Shown: positions 40,583 through 49,526, numbered from the stretch's first letter. The stretch is 64,000 nt of DNA from Paraburkholderia sp. (GCF_024281035.1 NZ_JAMXLH010000023.1:1-64000); one strand, 5' to 3'. Notes: a model not told the origin generated them from the letters alone. Made by a program: numbers and translations.

Positions 40583-41317
40583 TCATTGGCGCAGCTCCGC
40601 AACGAAGTCGTAGTAGCCATCGCGGCAATACGTGTCCGTCAATTCGATCGCGCGCTGGTCGGCCGAAAAGCCCACGCGGGTGATGACGAGCAGCGCCGCG
40701 CGCGGCTCGACGCCCATCAGCGCCGCGATCTCGCCCGTCGCATTGACCGCGCGAAAGTGCTGCAGCGCGCGCACGACCGGCGCGCCGCACTGCTCCAGAA
40801 ACGCGTAGAGCGACGTGTCGACGGCCTTCGGGTCCGGCACGATCGAAACCGGCAGCGCCGAATGCTCGACGGCCATCACGATGCCGTCGGCGCGGCGCAG
40901 CCTGCGCAGGCTCGTCACCGACGCGCCCGGCGAGAGACCCAGCTGCACGATCTCCTCGCGGTGCGCGGGGCGCACTTCGCGCGCGAGCCACACCGAATCC
41001 GGCGTGAAGCCGCGCTGCTCCATCTTTTTCGTGAAACCGGTCAGACGCGACAGCGGATCTTCGACCCGCGGCGTGATGAAGCTGCCCGCGCCGCGCGCGC
41101 GCCGGATCAGTCCCTGCTCCACGAGCAGTTCGATCGCCTTGCGTGCGGTGATGCGCGAGACGCCAATGGCATCGGAAAGCGAGCGCTCCGACGGCAGCGC
41201 CTCGCCAGCCGACCACACGCCGCAATGAATCGCCGTGGCAAGGTTGCGCGCAAGCTGCAGATAGAGCGGCGTCACATTGCGCGCGTCGGGCATCAGGGCA
41301 GACCAACGGGTTTCCAT
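40583..41317 (-). CDS. nagR: GntR/HutC-family regulator of the nag operon
   Basis: This is a 244-residue repressor. The N-terminal winged HTH (NLATAIHCGVWSAGEALPSE, RSLSDAIGVSRITARKAIEL) and C-terminal UTRA effector domain (about 85-240) identify the HutC subfamily, which includes GlcNAc-6-P-responsive NagR and DasR. It is the first gene of the nag operon, with 137 bp to nagA, behind a strong promoter with AACCAG repeats. Self-regulation is likely. Confidence 0.9.
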   Translation of the reverse strand: METRWSALMPDARNVTPLYLQLARNLATAIHCGVWSAGEALPSERSLSDAIGVSRITARKAIELLVEQGLIRRARGAGSFITPRVEDPLSRLTGFTKKMEQRGFTPDSVWLAREVRPAHREEIVQLGLSPGASVTSLRRLRRADGIVMAVEHSALPVSIVPDPKAVDTSLYAFLEQCGAPVVRALQHFRAVNATGEIAALMGVEPRAALLVITRVGFSADQRAIELTDTYCRDGYYDFVAELRQ

Positions 41318-41392
41318 GGGATTCCAGCCAGTGGGGAGATCGTGGGGGCGTCCGCGCGCGGGATGCGCGTATCCGGGCTCTAGGGCGAGCCC

Positions 41393-41420
41393 ATTATATA
41401 ACCAGCATAAAACCAGTCAA
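41393..41420 (-). promoter_or_regulatory. Promoter of the nag operon with operator-like repeats
   Basis: On the minus strand, TTGACT (41415-41420), a 16-bp spacer and TATAAT (41393-41398) form a near-consensus sigma-70 promoter about 70 nt before nagR. CTGGTT occurs twice on that strand (41400-41405 and 41411-41416), exactly 11 bp apart, inside the spacer and overlapping the -35. A bound repressor would block polymerase. Confidence 0.75.
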
Positions 41421-41562
41421 CAGGATGGCGCCGAGCCTCTATCAACCCTATAAAAATCATTTAAATCAATTACATATAAGGTGTTTACCGGCTCTCACGC
41501 GACGACTTGGCACATTGGGACTTTCCCCTAGTTAGGTCCAAAAAGGGGAGTTGAGTAGGACC

Positions 41563-41597
41563 ATAACAAGACCAGAATGGTCTGGTATTGGTGTTAT
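41563..41597. repeat. Dyad AGACCA/TGGTCT between metQ and nagR
   Basis: AGACCA (41569-41574) and TGGTCT (41578-41583) are perfect arms around GAA. Outer arms ATAACA (41563-41568) and TGTTAT (41592-41597) extend the symmetry. The half-sites resemble those of HutC-type regulators, but the arrangement differs from their usual order. Confidence 0.45.
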
Positions 41598-41689
41598 CGG
41601 AAGGATCCGACTAATATCCCTACAGAATCGCCAGGCGAGCGCTCGACACACCCGCTTCCGGGCATCCGGCAGGTGTCTACGCGCCGGAC

Positions 41690-41717
41690 AAAAAAAACCG
41701 CGGCACGAGCCGCGGTT
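41690..41717 (-). terminator. Intrinsic terminator of metQ
   Basis: On the minus strand AACCGCGG and CCGCGGTT flank a six-base loop, followed by a run of T. Confidence 0.9.
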
Positions 41718-41775
41718 CTTTACGAGCACTGCGTACAGCAACAAGCTGCACGCAGAGGTACTGCAGAGATCCCAA

Positions 41776-42588
41776 TCAGAACGACGGAACCATCGAACCC
41801 TTGAACTCGTTCTTGATGAACTGGCGCACGTCTTCCGACTGGTAGGCCGCGACCAGCTTCTTCACCCAGGGCTTGTCCTTGTCCTGAATACGCACGGCGA
41901 TCACGTTCGCGTACGGGCTGCGGATGTCTTCCAGCGCGATCGCGTCTTTGGTCGGCTGCATGCCCGCGGCGAGCGCGTAGTTCGTGTTGATGACGGCGGC
42001 ATCCACGTCGCCGAGCGCGCGCGGCAGTTGCGCGGCGTCGAGTTCGACGAGCTTCACCTTCTTCGGATTCGCTGCGACGTCGAGCGGCGTCGCGTTGTTG
42101 CCGTTCGCGCCTGCACCCGCGCGCAGCTTGATCACGCCTTTGTTCTGCAGCAGCAGCAGCGCGCGGTTCTCGTTCGACGGGTCGTTCGGCACCGCGACCT
42201 TCGCGCCTTGCGGCAGATCGTTCAGCGACTTCAGCTTCTTCGAATACGCGCCCATCGGCGAGATGTAGGTCAGGCCCGCGGTCATGATCTTGTAGCCGCG
42301 CTGCTTGACCTGGCTGTCGAGGTACGGCTGGTGCTGGAAGCTGTTGGCGTCGAGGTCGCCCGCGTCGAGCGCGGCGTTCGGCTGGACGTAGTCGTTGAAC
42401 TCGACGACCTTGACGTTCAGGCCTTCGCGCTTCGCGACCTTCTGGACGACGTTCCAGACTTGCGCGTCCGGACCGGCGACGGTGCCGACCTTGATGGTCT
42501 GGTCGTCGGCGTGGGCGCTGAAGCTGGTGGCGAGCGTGGTGGCGGCAAAGCCGGCGAGGAGGGTCTTGATCAGAATTCTGCGCTGCAT
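41776..42588 (-). CDS. metQ: D-methionine-binding protein MetQ
   Basis: This NLPA-family periplasmic binding protein belongs to a methionine ABC importer. The 270 residues start with a signal peptide (MQRRILIKTLLAGFAATTLA) cleaved near ATSFSAHA. No lipobox Cys is seen, so it is soluble rather than lipid-anchored. Family motifs are KVGTVAGPDAQVWNVVQKVA and ANSFQHQPYLD. No metN or metI adjoins, so the partner transporter must be elsewhere. Confidence 0.92.
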   Translation of the reverse strand: MQRRILIKTLLAGFAATTLATSFSAHADDQTIKVGTVAGPDAQVWNVVQKVAKREGLNVKVVEFNDYVQPNAALDAGDLDANSFQHQPYLDSQVKQRGYKIMTAGLTYISPMGAYSKKLKSLNDLPQGAKVAVPNDPSNENRALLLLQNKGVIKLRAGAGANGNNATPLDVAANPKKVKLVELDAAQLPRALGDVDAAVINTNYALAAGMQPTKDAIALEDIRSPYANVIAVRIQDKDKPWVKKLVAAYQSEDVRQFIKNEFKGSMVPSF

Positions 42589-42739
42589 GGAGAAAGTATT
42601 CCTGCTTGTTATTTCAATGTGGCCAGCCAGAACCGCATTGAATGCGCTCCGCCAGCGGGTCCAAATGGTCTCACAGGAGGCCCGGTACGTGAAATACCGA
42701 AATCACATACCGATATTTCCGGCGATGTAGTCCGGGCGC

Positions 42740-43369
42740 CTAGTCGAGCAGCAGCTTCAGGTCGTGAACCCAGGGCGTCGCGCCCTGCGCGTCGCGAGCG
42801 AAAAGCCGCAGCTTGCCGGTCGAGTCGAACACGTAGCCCGCAGCTGTGTGGTCCATCGTGTAGCTGCCAGGCGTTGCGCCCGGCACCTTCGCGTAGTACA
42901 CGCGGAAGTCCCTCGCGATCTGCTTGAGCTGGTCGTCGTTGGCGGGGTGCAGGCCGACGAAGGTCGGGTTGAACGCGCTCACGTATTGGCCGAGAAGCTC
43001 GGCCGAATCGCGCTCAGGATCGACGGTGACGAACAGCACCTGAACGCGCTTCGCGGCATCCGGCCCGAGTTGCTGGAGCGCCTGCGAAAGTTCGGCCAGG
43101 GTGGTCGGGCAGACGTCCGGGCAATGCGTATAACCGAACAGCAGCACGACAACCTTGCCCTTGTAGTCGGCGAGCGAGCGCATGGTGCCGCCCGAGTCCG
43201 GCAGCGAAAAATCCTTGCCGAACTGCGTATTGCCGGTGATGTCGAGGTTCGTGAACGAGGGCGCCTGCTGACCGCACCCCGCGGTCATTACGCCGGCGCC
43301 GAGGGCGCAAACCGTGGCGAGCGCCACGAGCGAGGTGCGCCCGAAGCGCGTGAATTTATTACGGATCAT
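42740..43369 (-). CDS. SCO1/SenC copper chaperone for cytochrome oxidase
   Basis: This membrane-anchored thioredoxin-like protein helps load copper into the CuA site. The 209 residues have an N-terminal membrane anchor or lipobox-like TAGC (near 32), the copper motif CPDVCP (C-x3-C) and the distal His in YTMDHTAAGYV. The ATG at 43369 is chosen; a GTG at 43387 overlapping the ctaB stop is in frame and possible. It is the last gene of the ctaA-ctaB-sco run. Confidence 0.93.
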   Translation of the reverse strand: MIRNKFTRFGRTSLVALATVCALGAGVMTAGCGQQAPSFTNLDITGNTQFGKDFSLPDSGGTMRSLADYKGKVVVLLFGYTHCPDVCPTTLAELSQALQQLGPDAAKRVQVLFVTVDPERDSAELLGQYVSAFNPTFVGLHPANDDQLKQIARDFRVYYAKVPGATPGSYTMDHTAAGYVFDSTGKLRLFARDAQGATPWVHDLKLLLD

Positions 43370-43383
43370 GAGCCTGATTGCTG

Positions 43384-44289
43384 TCACGCCCCTATCAGAA
43401 CGCGAACGTAGTGGTCGACGAGCAGCGCTGCAAAGAGCACTGAGAGATAAACGATCGAATAGCGGAAAGTCTTCCGTGCGAGTGCATCCGAATACTCGCG
43501 GTAGATTCGCCACGCGTAGGCGAGGAACGCCATGCCGAGCAGCACCGCCACCGTGAGATACAGCACACCGCTCATGCCCGAGATGAACGGCATGAGCGTG
43601 ACCGCGAACAGGATCACCGTGTAGAGCAGGATATGCAGGCGCGTATAGGCTTCGCCGTGCGTGTTGGGCAGCATCGGCAGGCCCGCGTTTTCGTAGTCCT
43701 TGCGGCGGTAGAGAGCGAGCGACCAGAAGTGCGGCGGCGTCCACACGAAGATGATCAGCACGAGAATCCAGGCGTCGCCGGGCACGTGGCCGGTGACGGC
43801 CGCCCAGCCAAGCGCAGGCGGCATGGCGCCCGAAGCGCCGCCGATCACGATGTTCTGCGGCGTGGCCGGCTTGAGCAGCAGCGTATAGATGATCGCGTAG
43901 CCGACGAACGTACCGAACGTGAGCCACATCGTGAGGGCATTCGTGAACGTGTAGAGCGTCCACATGCCGATGGCGCCGAGCACGGCCGAGAACAGCAGGA
44001 TCTGCGCGCTCGAAATCTCGCCGCGCGCCGAGGGACGCCAGGCAGTCCGGCGCATCATCGCGTCGACTTTCTGTTCGACAAGACAGTTGATGGCGAATGC
44101 AGCACCGGCCGTGAGCCAGATACCGATCGTGCCGCCGATCAGCACTTTCCAGGGCACCATGCCAGGCACGGCGAGGAACATGCCGATCACGGCGCAGAAC
44201 ACCGCAAGCTGGGTCACGCGCGGCTTCGTGAGCGCGACGTATTGCGAGATCCGGCTGCCGGGCGTGTGGGAGAAGGTTGTGCTTTCCAT
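43384..44289 (-). CDS. ctaB: Protoheme IX farnesyltransferase (heme O synthase)
   Basis: CtaB (CyoE) attaches farnesyl to heme B, giving heme O. The 301-residue polyprenyltransferase has about eight or nine helices, the first Asp-rich motif [19 protein letters not shown] and the second region [20 protein letters not shown]. It lies 10 bp after ctaA, with which it supplies heme A for the aa3 oxidase. Confidence 0.96.
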   Translation of the reverse strand: MESTTFSHTPGSRISQYVALTKPRVTQLAVFCAVIGMFLAVPGMVPWKVLIGGTIGIWLTAGAAFAINCLVEQKVDAMMRRTAWRPSARGEISSAQILLFSAVLGAIGMWTLYTFTNALTMWLTFGTFVGYAIIYTLLLKPATPQNIVIGGASGAMPPALGWAAVTGHVPGDAWILVLIIFVWTPPHFWSLALYRRKDYENAGLPMLPNTHGEAYTRLHILLYTVILFAVTLMPFISGMSGVLYLTVAVLLGMAFLAYAWRIYREYSDALARKTFRYSIVYLSVLFAALLVDHYVRVLIGA

Positions 44290-44298
44290 ATGGGCGGA

Positions 44299-45408
44299 TT
44301 AGGCCGGTGCGGCGTCGCGCGCTGACAAAACGGCGCGGCCGGAGCGGCTGTAAGCGATTCGAAAGTTTAGCATGACGACAAGAAGCAGCATGATCGCCGC
44401 CCCGCCGTTATGCGCCACTGCGATGGCAAGCGGCCATTGCAGCACGATGTTCGACAGCCCCGTCAAAAACTGAATCAGGACTACGACAAGAACCCAATTT
44501 GCAGGACGCCGTAGCGATTCGAAGCGTCTCAACCTGAAAGCTAACCATACCAGATAAGCGATCACCACGAATGCGAACGTCCGGTGAGTCCAGTGGATTG
44601 CAACGAGCGCATCCTGGGTGATGACGTCGCCGTTGCCGTCCATGCCGAGTGCGCGCCACAGATGGAAACCGTGATGGAAATCCATCGGCGGAATCCACGC
44701 GCCGTTGCAGGTCGGGAAATCCGTGCAGGCGAGCACCGCGTAGTTCGTACTCACCCAGCCGCCGAGCGCGATCTGCGCCACGAGCAGCGCGAGCGCCGCG
44801 AGCGCCGCCGCGCGCCAGTTGCCCGTCTCGGGTTCGTAGGCCGGCAACGGCGTGATGCGCGCCGCGAGCCAGCCGAGCGTGCCGAGCAGCGCGAGCCCGA
44901 GCAACAGGTGCGTGGTGACGATAATCGGCTGCAGCTTCATCGTGACGGTCCATGCGCCGAAGATGCCCTGCACGAGTATCAGCCCGAGCAGCGCCGTCGG
45001 CCACCAGGGCGAAACCGAGAGGGGCAGGCGCTTGATGCGCGCGCGCCAGGCAATCGCCGTCTGCGCAATGATCAGCACGCCGATCGACATCGCGAAATAA
45101 CGGTGGATCATCTCGATCCACGCCTTCGAGAGGCTGACCGGGCCGGTGGGCATCGCCGCATACGCGGCGGCAATCTGCGCATGCGCGATGAACGGCGACG
45201 ACGTGCCGTAGCATCCCGGCCAGTCCGGGCAGCCGAGGCCGGAGTCGGTGAGCCGCGTGAATCCGCCGAACATCACGAGGTCGAGCGTCATGAACGTCGT
45301 CACCCAAACGAGCTTGCGGAACTTGTTGTCGTCGGCTTTCACCCACACCCAGGAGAGCGGCAGCAGCGCGATGCAAAGACCGATCAGACCCAGCTCCAGT
45401 ATGAACAT
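44299..45408 (-). CDS. ctaA: Heme A synthase
   Basis: CtaA (COX15 type) oxidises the methyl group of heme O. The 369-residue membrane protein has eight helices with conserved heme His in EMIHRYFAM, VTTHLLLG, HWTHRTFAFV and AVAHNGGA. A Cys pair is present in VLACTDFPTCNGAW. It precedes ctaB. Confidence 0.96.
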   Translation of the reverse strand: MFILELGLIGLCIALLPLSWVWVKADDNKFRKLVWVTTFMTLDLVMFGGFTRLTDSGLGCPDWPGCYGTSSPFIAHAQIAAAYAAMPTGPVSLSKAWIEMIHRYFAMSIGVLIIAQTAIAWRARIKRLPLSVSPWWPTALLGLILVQGIFGAWTVTMKLQPIIVTTHLLLGLALLGTLGWLAARITPLPAYEPETGNWRAAALAALALLVAQIALGGWVSTNYAVLACTDFPTCNGAWIPPMDFHHGFHLWRALGMDGNGDVITQDALVAIHWTHRTFAFVVIAYLVWLAFRLRRFESLRRPANWVLVVVLIQFLTGLSNIVLQWPLAIAVAHNGGAAIMLLLVVMLNFRIAYSRSGRAVLSARDAAPA

Positions 45409-45445
45409 TCCTTACCTTGTCAGCGTTAAAAGCGTGCGCCGCGCC

Positions 45446-46123
45446 TTATCCAATGCGCGACCACTTCAGCAGTTTCGTCACGTCGCCCTTGATCTTCGAC
45501 GGATCCGGGTGCGCCGGAAAACGCATCATCAGATTGCCGTTCGGATCGACGAGGTAGATGTGATCGGTGTCCTTCATCGCTTGCGCAGCGGGCAGCCATT
45601 GCGCAAGCGCCGCCGGATCGGCGCGCAGCATGCGCGTATCCGGGTACGCGGTTTTCAGCACCTGCGCGACCGGTGCGTCGTCGGTGCGCAGCCAGAGCGT
45701 CTCGACGCGCTCGCGCTCCGCGCCCTGCGTCGCGCGCACCTGGCGCATGAAATAAAGCTTGGTCGCGCACGGCTCGCCACACGCGCCGCCATCGACCGAA
45801 ATCATCAGCCAGTGCCCGCGCAGTGATGCGAGCGGGACCGTCTGGCCGTCGTCGCCGGTCACGGTCAGCGCGTCGGGAATCGGGCGCTGCGGCTCGATAA
45901 GCGTGCCGTAGCTCGTCGTGCCGCCCTTCGGCTTGATCACGTAATACGCGAAGTACGAGATCGCAATGGGCGCCGCGCAGATCAGCGCGATCAGCCAAAA
46001 CGTCCAGCGGCTCCCCCGCCGCGCGCTCGCCGCAGCGCCGTCCGGGCGCACGGGCGAGCCCGCCGCGCGAAGGGGCGCGGCGTCGCTGCCAGCCTGTGGC
46101 GAACGGGGGGTTTGTGTCGACAC
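45446..46123 (-). CDS. SCO1/TlpA-like membrane-anchored thioredoxin-fold protein
   Basis: This 225-residue protein has a GTG start (46123) after AAGAGG. A Pro/Arg-rich head is followed by one membrane helix (WTFWLIALICAAPIAISYFA) and a periplasmic Sco-like thioredoxin fold with GACGEPCATK (C-x3-C) and LVDPNGNLMMRFP. The histidine of true Sco proteins is not obvious. It lies between Surf1 and ctaA, so a role in oxidase assembly is likely. Confidence 0.8.
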   Translation of the reverse strand: MSTQTPRSPQAGSDAAPLRAAGSPVRPDGAAASARRGSRWTFWLIALICAAPIAISYFAYYVIKPKGGTTSYGTLIEPQRPIPDALTVTGDDGQTVPLASLRGHWLMISVDGGACGEPCATKLYFMRQVRATQGAERERVETLWLRTDDAPVAQVLKTAYPDTRMLRADPAALAQWLPAAQAMKDTDHIYLVDPNGNLMMRFPAHPDPSKIKGDVTKLLKWSRIG

Positions 46124-46240
46124 TGCTCGAACCTCTTCCTTTTGTTGATGTGTTACGAACGCAGCGCGTATTTTCCTGGTCGGCCCGTGCAATCCGCGCC
46201 ACGCGATATCAGCAGCGCGAATCACCATTCCGACGAATCG

Positions 46241-46987
46241 TCAGGTCCCCTTCGCGGTCTGATCGCTACCCGCGCTGCGCGCTTTTGTCGCAGCGCGACG
46301 GCCCGCATAAAGGCCAAAAACAAGCGCTGCGGCAGCCATTCCCCACCACTGAAGCATGTAGCCATAGTTGCGGTCGACGTCGAAATTCGGCTGCGGCCAA
46401 TCGCGCACGAGACCGTCTTTCGCCGCTGGCACAAAGGCTGTCTGCTGGATTACGAACGGCTGAAGCGGCAGTCCGATTTCCGTCGCGTACGATGTAACGT
46501 CGAGATTTTGCCGTATCTTTTGATGCAGCGCAGAGTCTTCCGCTCCCAAATCATAGGCGCGTGTGGCATCCGCGCGCGCGATGCCCTCCACCTGGACCGG
46601 TCCGGAAGGCGTGTTGAAGGGCGCGATCACAGTGCGATCTTCATAGTTGCGCGGCAGCCAGCCCCGGTTCACGAGCACGTAGCCCCCGTCCTGCAGCTTG
46701 AGCGGCATCACGACGTAAAAGCCCGGCTGGTCGTTGTACGGCCGGTTGTCGAGGTACACGGTGAGCTCGGGCATGAACGTGCCGGTCGCGCGCATCCGGT
46801 GGAATTCGACTTGCTTGAGCGGCAGCGGCGTTGCGCCCACGGCGAGCGGCGGCGCCGATTCGTTGCTTTCGATGTGCGCTTGCAGTGCTTCCTTCTGATG
46901 CGCGCGATCGCGCTGCCAGAAGCCGAGCCGGATCGTCACGGCCATGACGAACATAATCAGCAATACGGGAACGAGTCGGATCTTCAT
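46241..46987 (-). CDS. SURF1 family oxidase assembly protein
   Basis: Surf1 assists heme insertion in cytochrome c oxidase subunit I. The 248-residue protein from MKIRLVPVLL has two membrane helices at the ends (MKIRLVPVLLIMFVMAVTIR and YMLQWWGMAAAALVFGLYAG) and the motifs LGFWQRDRA and VLVNRGWLPR between them. It is 117 bp upstream of the Sco-like gene on the same strand. Confidence 0.93.
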   Translation of the reverse strand: MKIRLVPVLLIMFVMAVTIRLGFWQRDRAHQKEALQAHIESNESAPPLAVGATPLPLKQVEFHRMRATGTFMPELTVYLDNRPYNDQPGFYVVMPLKLQDGGYVLVNRGWLPRNYEDRTVIAPFNTPSGPVQVEGIARADATRAYDLGAEDSALHQKIRQNLDVTSYATEIGLPLQPFVIQQTAFVPAAKDGLVRDWPQPNFDVDRNYGYMLQWWGMAAAALVFGLYAGRRAATKARSAGSDQTAKGT

Positions 46988-47065
46988 CGCGCACGTTCCT
47001 CGCCAAAATCGATCGGCCGCCGTCCGCCAGCGCACGGTGACATAATGAAGCCATAGCTTTCAGGC

Positions 47066-47296
47066 ATGGCGGATTCCGTGAACTTCATGCACATCCTCGT
47101 TCCTATTGCGTTTGCATTGATCATTGCGAGCTTGATCAGCGCACTTTACTTCATGATGCACGACCGCGGTCGCACCAAAAGGATGGTCTGGTCGCTCGCG
47201 ACGCGCGTCGGGCTCTCCATCTCACTCTTCCTCTTCATCCTTTTCGCGCACTGGATGGGCTGGATCCAGTCAACCGGCATTCCGTACGGCCGCTAG
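47066..47296 (+). CDS. DUF2909 twin-transmembrane protein
   Basis: A 76-residue membrane protein has two helices (MHILVPIAFALIIASLISAL and VGLSISLFLFILFAHWMGWI) separated by a basic loop HDRGRTKR. It is the only plus-strand gene inside the oxidase region and is divergent from Surf1. The start could be the Met at 47087. DUF2909 proteins commonly lie next to oxidase genes in beta-proteobacteria; the role is unknown. Confidence 0.88.
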   Translation: MADSVNFMHILVPIAFALIIASLISALYFMMHDRGRTKRMVWSLATRVGLSISLFLFILFAHWMGWIQSTGIPYGR

Positions 47297-47344
47297 GATC
47301 GCCCATATCGCGCACGCGCGCGTGCATGTGTGGCCCACAAAGAC

Positions 47345-47376
47345 AAAACGCCGCGCCGACAAAGTCGGCCGCGGCG
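47345..47376 (-). terminator. Terminator downstream of ctaE
   Basis: CGCCGCG-CCGAC (47349-47360) pairs with GTCGG-CGCGGCG (47364-47376) with one bulged base. On the minus strand it is followed by TTTT. Confidence 0.75.
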
Positions 47377-47410
47377 CGTCATCAGGTTCTTCTACTCTTA
47401 TTCGGCTTCA

Positions 47411-47443
47411 CGCATGGCGCGGATTCATCATCCGCGCCATGCG
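47411..47443. repeat. Perfect 14-bp inverted repeat downstream of ctaE
   Basis: CGCATGGCGCGGAT (47411-47424) and ATCCGCGCCATGCG (47430-47443) flank a five-base loop. It lies 25 bp after the ctaE stop, before the terminator at 47345-47376. No T tract adjoins it. Confidence 0.8.
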
Positions 47444-47467
47444 TAGCGTCGCTTTCGTCTATAGCCT

Positions 47468-48325
47468 CTACAGCCAGTACACGACGATGTACAGGCCGAG
47501 CCACACGACGTCGACGAAGTGCCAATACCACGCCGCGCCTTCGAATGCGAAGTGATGCTCGGACGTGAAGTGGCCGCGAATCAGCCGGATCATCACCACA
47601 GTCAGCATCGTGCCGCCGAGAAACACGTGAAAGCCGTGGAAGCCGGTCAGCAGGAAGAACGTCGAGCCATAAATGCCCGACGCCAGCGTGAGATTCAATT
47701 CGGTGTAGGCGTGAATGTATTCGAATGCCTGCAGGCAGAGGAAGCTCAAGCCCAGCACGATCGTCCCGGCGAGCCAGGCGATGGCCTTGGTGCGATGATT
47801 CTCGCGCAGCGCGTGGTGCGCGACGGTGAGCGTCGCGCCCGACGAGAGCAGCAGCGCCGTGTTGATCGTCGGCACCGGCCACGGCGTCATCGAGCGGAAC
47901 TGCGAGACCAGCTCGCCCGGTCCCGTGTTCGGCCACACGGCCGTGAAGTCCGGCCAGATCAGTTTGTAGTCGAGGCTGCCGAGCTGATGCAGCGCAATCG
48001 CGCGCGCGTAGAAGAGCGCGCCGAAGAATGCGCCGAAGAACATCACCTCGGAAAAAATGAACCAGCTCATGCTCCAGCGGTACGACGCGTCGACGCGCTT
48101 GCCGTACATGCCGCCTTCCGATTCGGCGATGGCGTCGCCGAACCAGTGCCACAGCGTGAAGAGCACCCAGAGCAGGCCAATCGCCACTCCGATCGGCCCC
48201 CAGGACTCGCCGTTGATCCACGAGGCGAGCGACGCGAGCATGACGAGAAGGCCGATGGACGCGCTGATCGGATGCCGCGACGGGTGCGGAATGAAGTAGT
48301 ACGGGCTATCGTTTTGGCCGCTCAT
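47468..48325 (-). CDS. ctaE: Cytochrome c oxidase subunit III
   Basis: CtaE is a core membrane subunit of the aa3 terminal oxidase. The 285-residue protein from MSGQNDSPYYFIPHPSRHPI has seven helices with the conserved FSEVMFFGAFFGA and TGFHGFHVFLGG motifs. It follows the DUF2970 gene and ends near two hairpins. An in-frame extension upstream is rejected. Confidence 0.96.
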   Translation of the reverse strand: MSGQNDSPYYFIPHPSRHPISASIGLLVMLASLASWINGESWGPIGVAIGLLWVLFTLWHWFGDAIAESEGGMYGKRVDASYRWSMSWFIFSEVMFFGAFFGALFYARAIALHQLGSLDYKLIWPDFTAVWPNTGPGELVSQFRSMTPWPVPTINTALLLSSGATLTVAHHALRENHRTKAIAWLAGTIVLGLSFLCLQAFEYIHAYTELNLTLASGIYGSTFFLLTGFHGFHVFLGGTMLTVVMIRLIRGHFTSEHHFAFEGAAWYWHFVDVVWLGLYIVVYWL

Positions 48326-48448
48326 ACCTGATTCTCCAATTTCCAGTTGCTCCGTAAATATTCCGGCTTTCTGTCTTCGCCATGCCTTCGTGCGGCCTGC
48401 AGTGCGCAACATCAGGCAACGTCGGGCGACGTCGGGCGTCTTCGCTCG

Positions 48449-48688
48449 CTACCCCGCCACGGCGTGCACGACCAGCAGCAGCACACCGACGAAGATAGCC
48501 GCGCCGAGGATCCCGGCAATGATCAGCGCGAGCGGGTGAAGCTGCGCCGCGTCGGACTCGAGATCCGCACGCTTGCGCACGCCCATGAACGACCACGCAA
48601 CCGCCTTGAAAAGCTGCAGCGCGCCGCTCTTCTTCTTCCCTGCGCCGCCATCTCCGTTCGTACCGCCGTTCATGGGCGTCGTCTCCAT
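48449..48688 (-). CDS. DUF2970 small membrane protein
   Basis: The 79-residue protein has the DUF2970 signature FKAVAWSFMGVRKRADLESD and a single C-terminal membrane helix (LIIAGILGAAIFVGVLLLVV). It lies between ctaG and ctaE, where it is conserved in beta-proteobacteria. The role is unknown, presumed to be in oxidase assembly. Confidence 0.88.
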   Translation of the reverse strand: METTPMNGGTNGDGGAGKKKSGALQLFKAVAWSFMGVRKRADLESDAAQLHPLALIIAGILGAAIFVGVLLLVVHAVAG

Positions 48689-48754
48689 ACGCCGTGTTAT
48701 GCCGTGTTGTGCCGCGTTGTACCGTGTTGCACCGTGAACATCGCCCTGCCTGCC

Positions 48755-49348
48755 TTACGTGCCGGCACCGGTTCTCTGTGCCGCTGGCGGCGTGTTCGCC
48801 GCCGTCGGCGTATTCAATTCGAAGAACGTATACGACAGCGTGATCGTCTTCACGTCTTTTGGCAATTTCGGATCGATCACGAACACCACCGGCATGCGCC
48901 GCGATTCGCCCGCCTTCAGCGTCTGCTGCGTGAAGCAAAAGCACTCGATCTTGCGGAAGTACTCGGTCGCCTGCTTCGGTGCGTAGCTCGGGATCGCCTG
49001 TGCGTTCACCGTGCGCCCTTCGTTATTCGACAAGTCGTACATCACGGTCATCACTTCGCCCGGATGCACGTCGAGGTTCGACTGCTCCGGCTTGAAGGCG
49101 AGCAACCCGTGCGCGTTCGCGTCGAACTCGACCGATACCGTGCGCGTCGTGTCCACCTGCATGTTGCGCGCGTCGCGCTCGGTGGCGTCGCGCTGCACGA
49201 GGTTGTTGACGCCCGTGATCTGGCAGATCGCCCGATACATCGGCACGAGCGCGAAGCCGAAGCCAAACATCAGGATCGCCACGATCACGAGCTTGATGAG
49301 CATCGAACGGTTGAAGGCGCGGTCGCTGCGCGTTGGTTGCGTGGGCAT
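48755..49348 (-). CDS. ctaG: Cytochrome c oxidase assembly protein CtaG
   Basis: CtaG (COX11 type) delivers copper to the CuB site of subunit I. The 197 residues have one N-terminal membrane helix and a periplasmic immunoglobulin-like domain with the copper ligands IECFCF and the partner MYRAICQITG. The start MPTQPTRSD is supported by GAGG upstream. Confidence 0.95.
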   Translation of the reverse strand: MPTQPTRSDRAFNRSMLIKLVIVAILMFGFGFALVPMYRAICQITGVNNLVQRDATERDARNMQVDTTRTVSVEFDANAHGLLAFKPEQSNLDVHPGEVMTVMYDLSNNEGRTVNAQAIPSYAPKQATEYFRKIECFCFTQQTLKAGESRRMPVVFVIDPKLPKDVKTITLSYTFFELNTPTAANTPPAAQRTGAGT

Positions 49349-49385
49349 CGGACTACCTCTTACGTTCCTCGCAGGACGCACCGGC

Positions 49386-49526
49386 TCAATGGCCGCCGAA
49401 GTACACCTGCTTGACGATGGCGCTCACAAAAAAGACGACGACGACGGCGAGCAGGATCAGGCCGAGTCGCAGATTGCCCGCGCGGATTTGCCCGGGCGTT
49501 CGCCTTTTTTGTGAATTCCGGTTCAT
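49386..49526 (-). CDS. Cytochrome oxidase small assembly protein
   Basis: This 46-residue membrane protein starts MNRNSQKRRTPGQIRAGNLR, continues as one hydrophobic helix (LGLILLAVVVVFFVSAIV) and ends KQVYFGGH. It sits between ctaD and ctaG. Short proteins of this form are conserved at this place in Burkholderiales and are easily missed. The longer in-frame frame upstream is not supported. Confidence 0.82.
   Translation of the reverse strand: MNRNSQKRRTPGQIRAGNLRLGLILLAVVVVFFVSAIVKQVYFGGH

Larger units (their letters stand above)
41318..41775. other. nagR-metQ intergenic region
   Basis: This 458-bp region contains no gene. From left to right it holds the nag promoter with two AACCAG repeats (41393-41420), an AT-rich stretch (about 41430-41490), a dyad around AGACCA/TGGTCT (41563-41597) and the metQ terminator (41690-41717). 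Confidence 0.65.

Noticed and set aside
42589..42739. Small palindromes upstream of metQ (CGCATTGAATGCG, GAAATA/TATTTC) considered as a SAM riboswitch or Met operator
   Set aside because: There is no riboswitch core or MetJ/MetR consensus that I can recognise; they are short and near chance.
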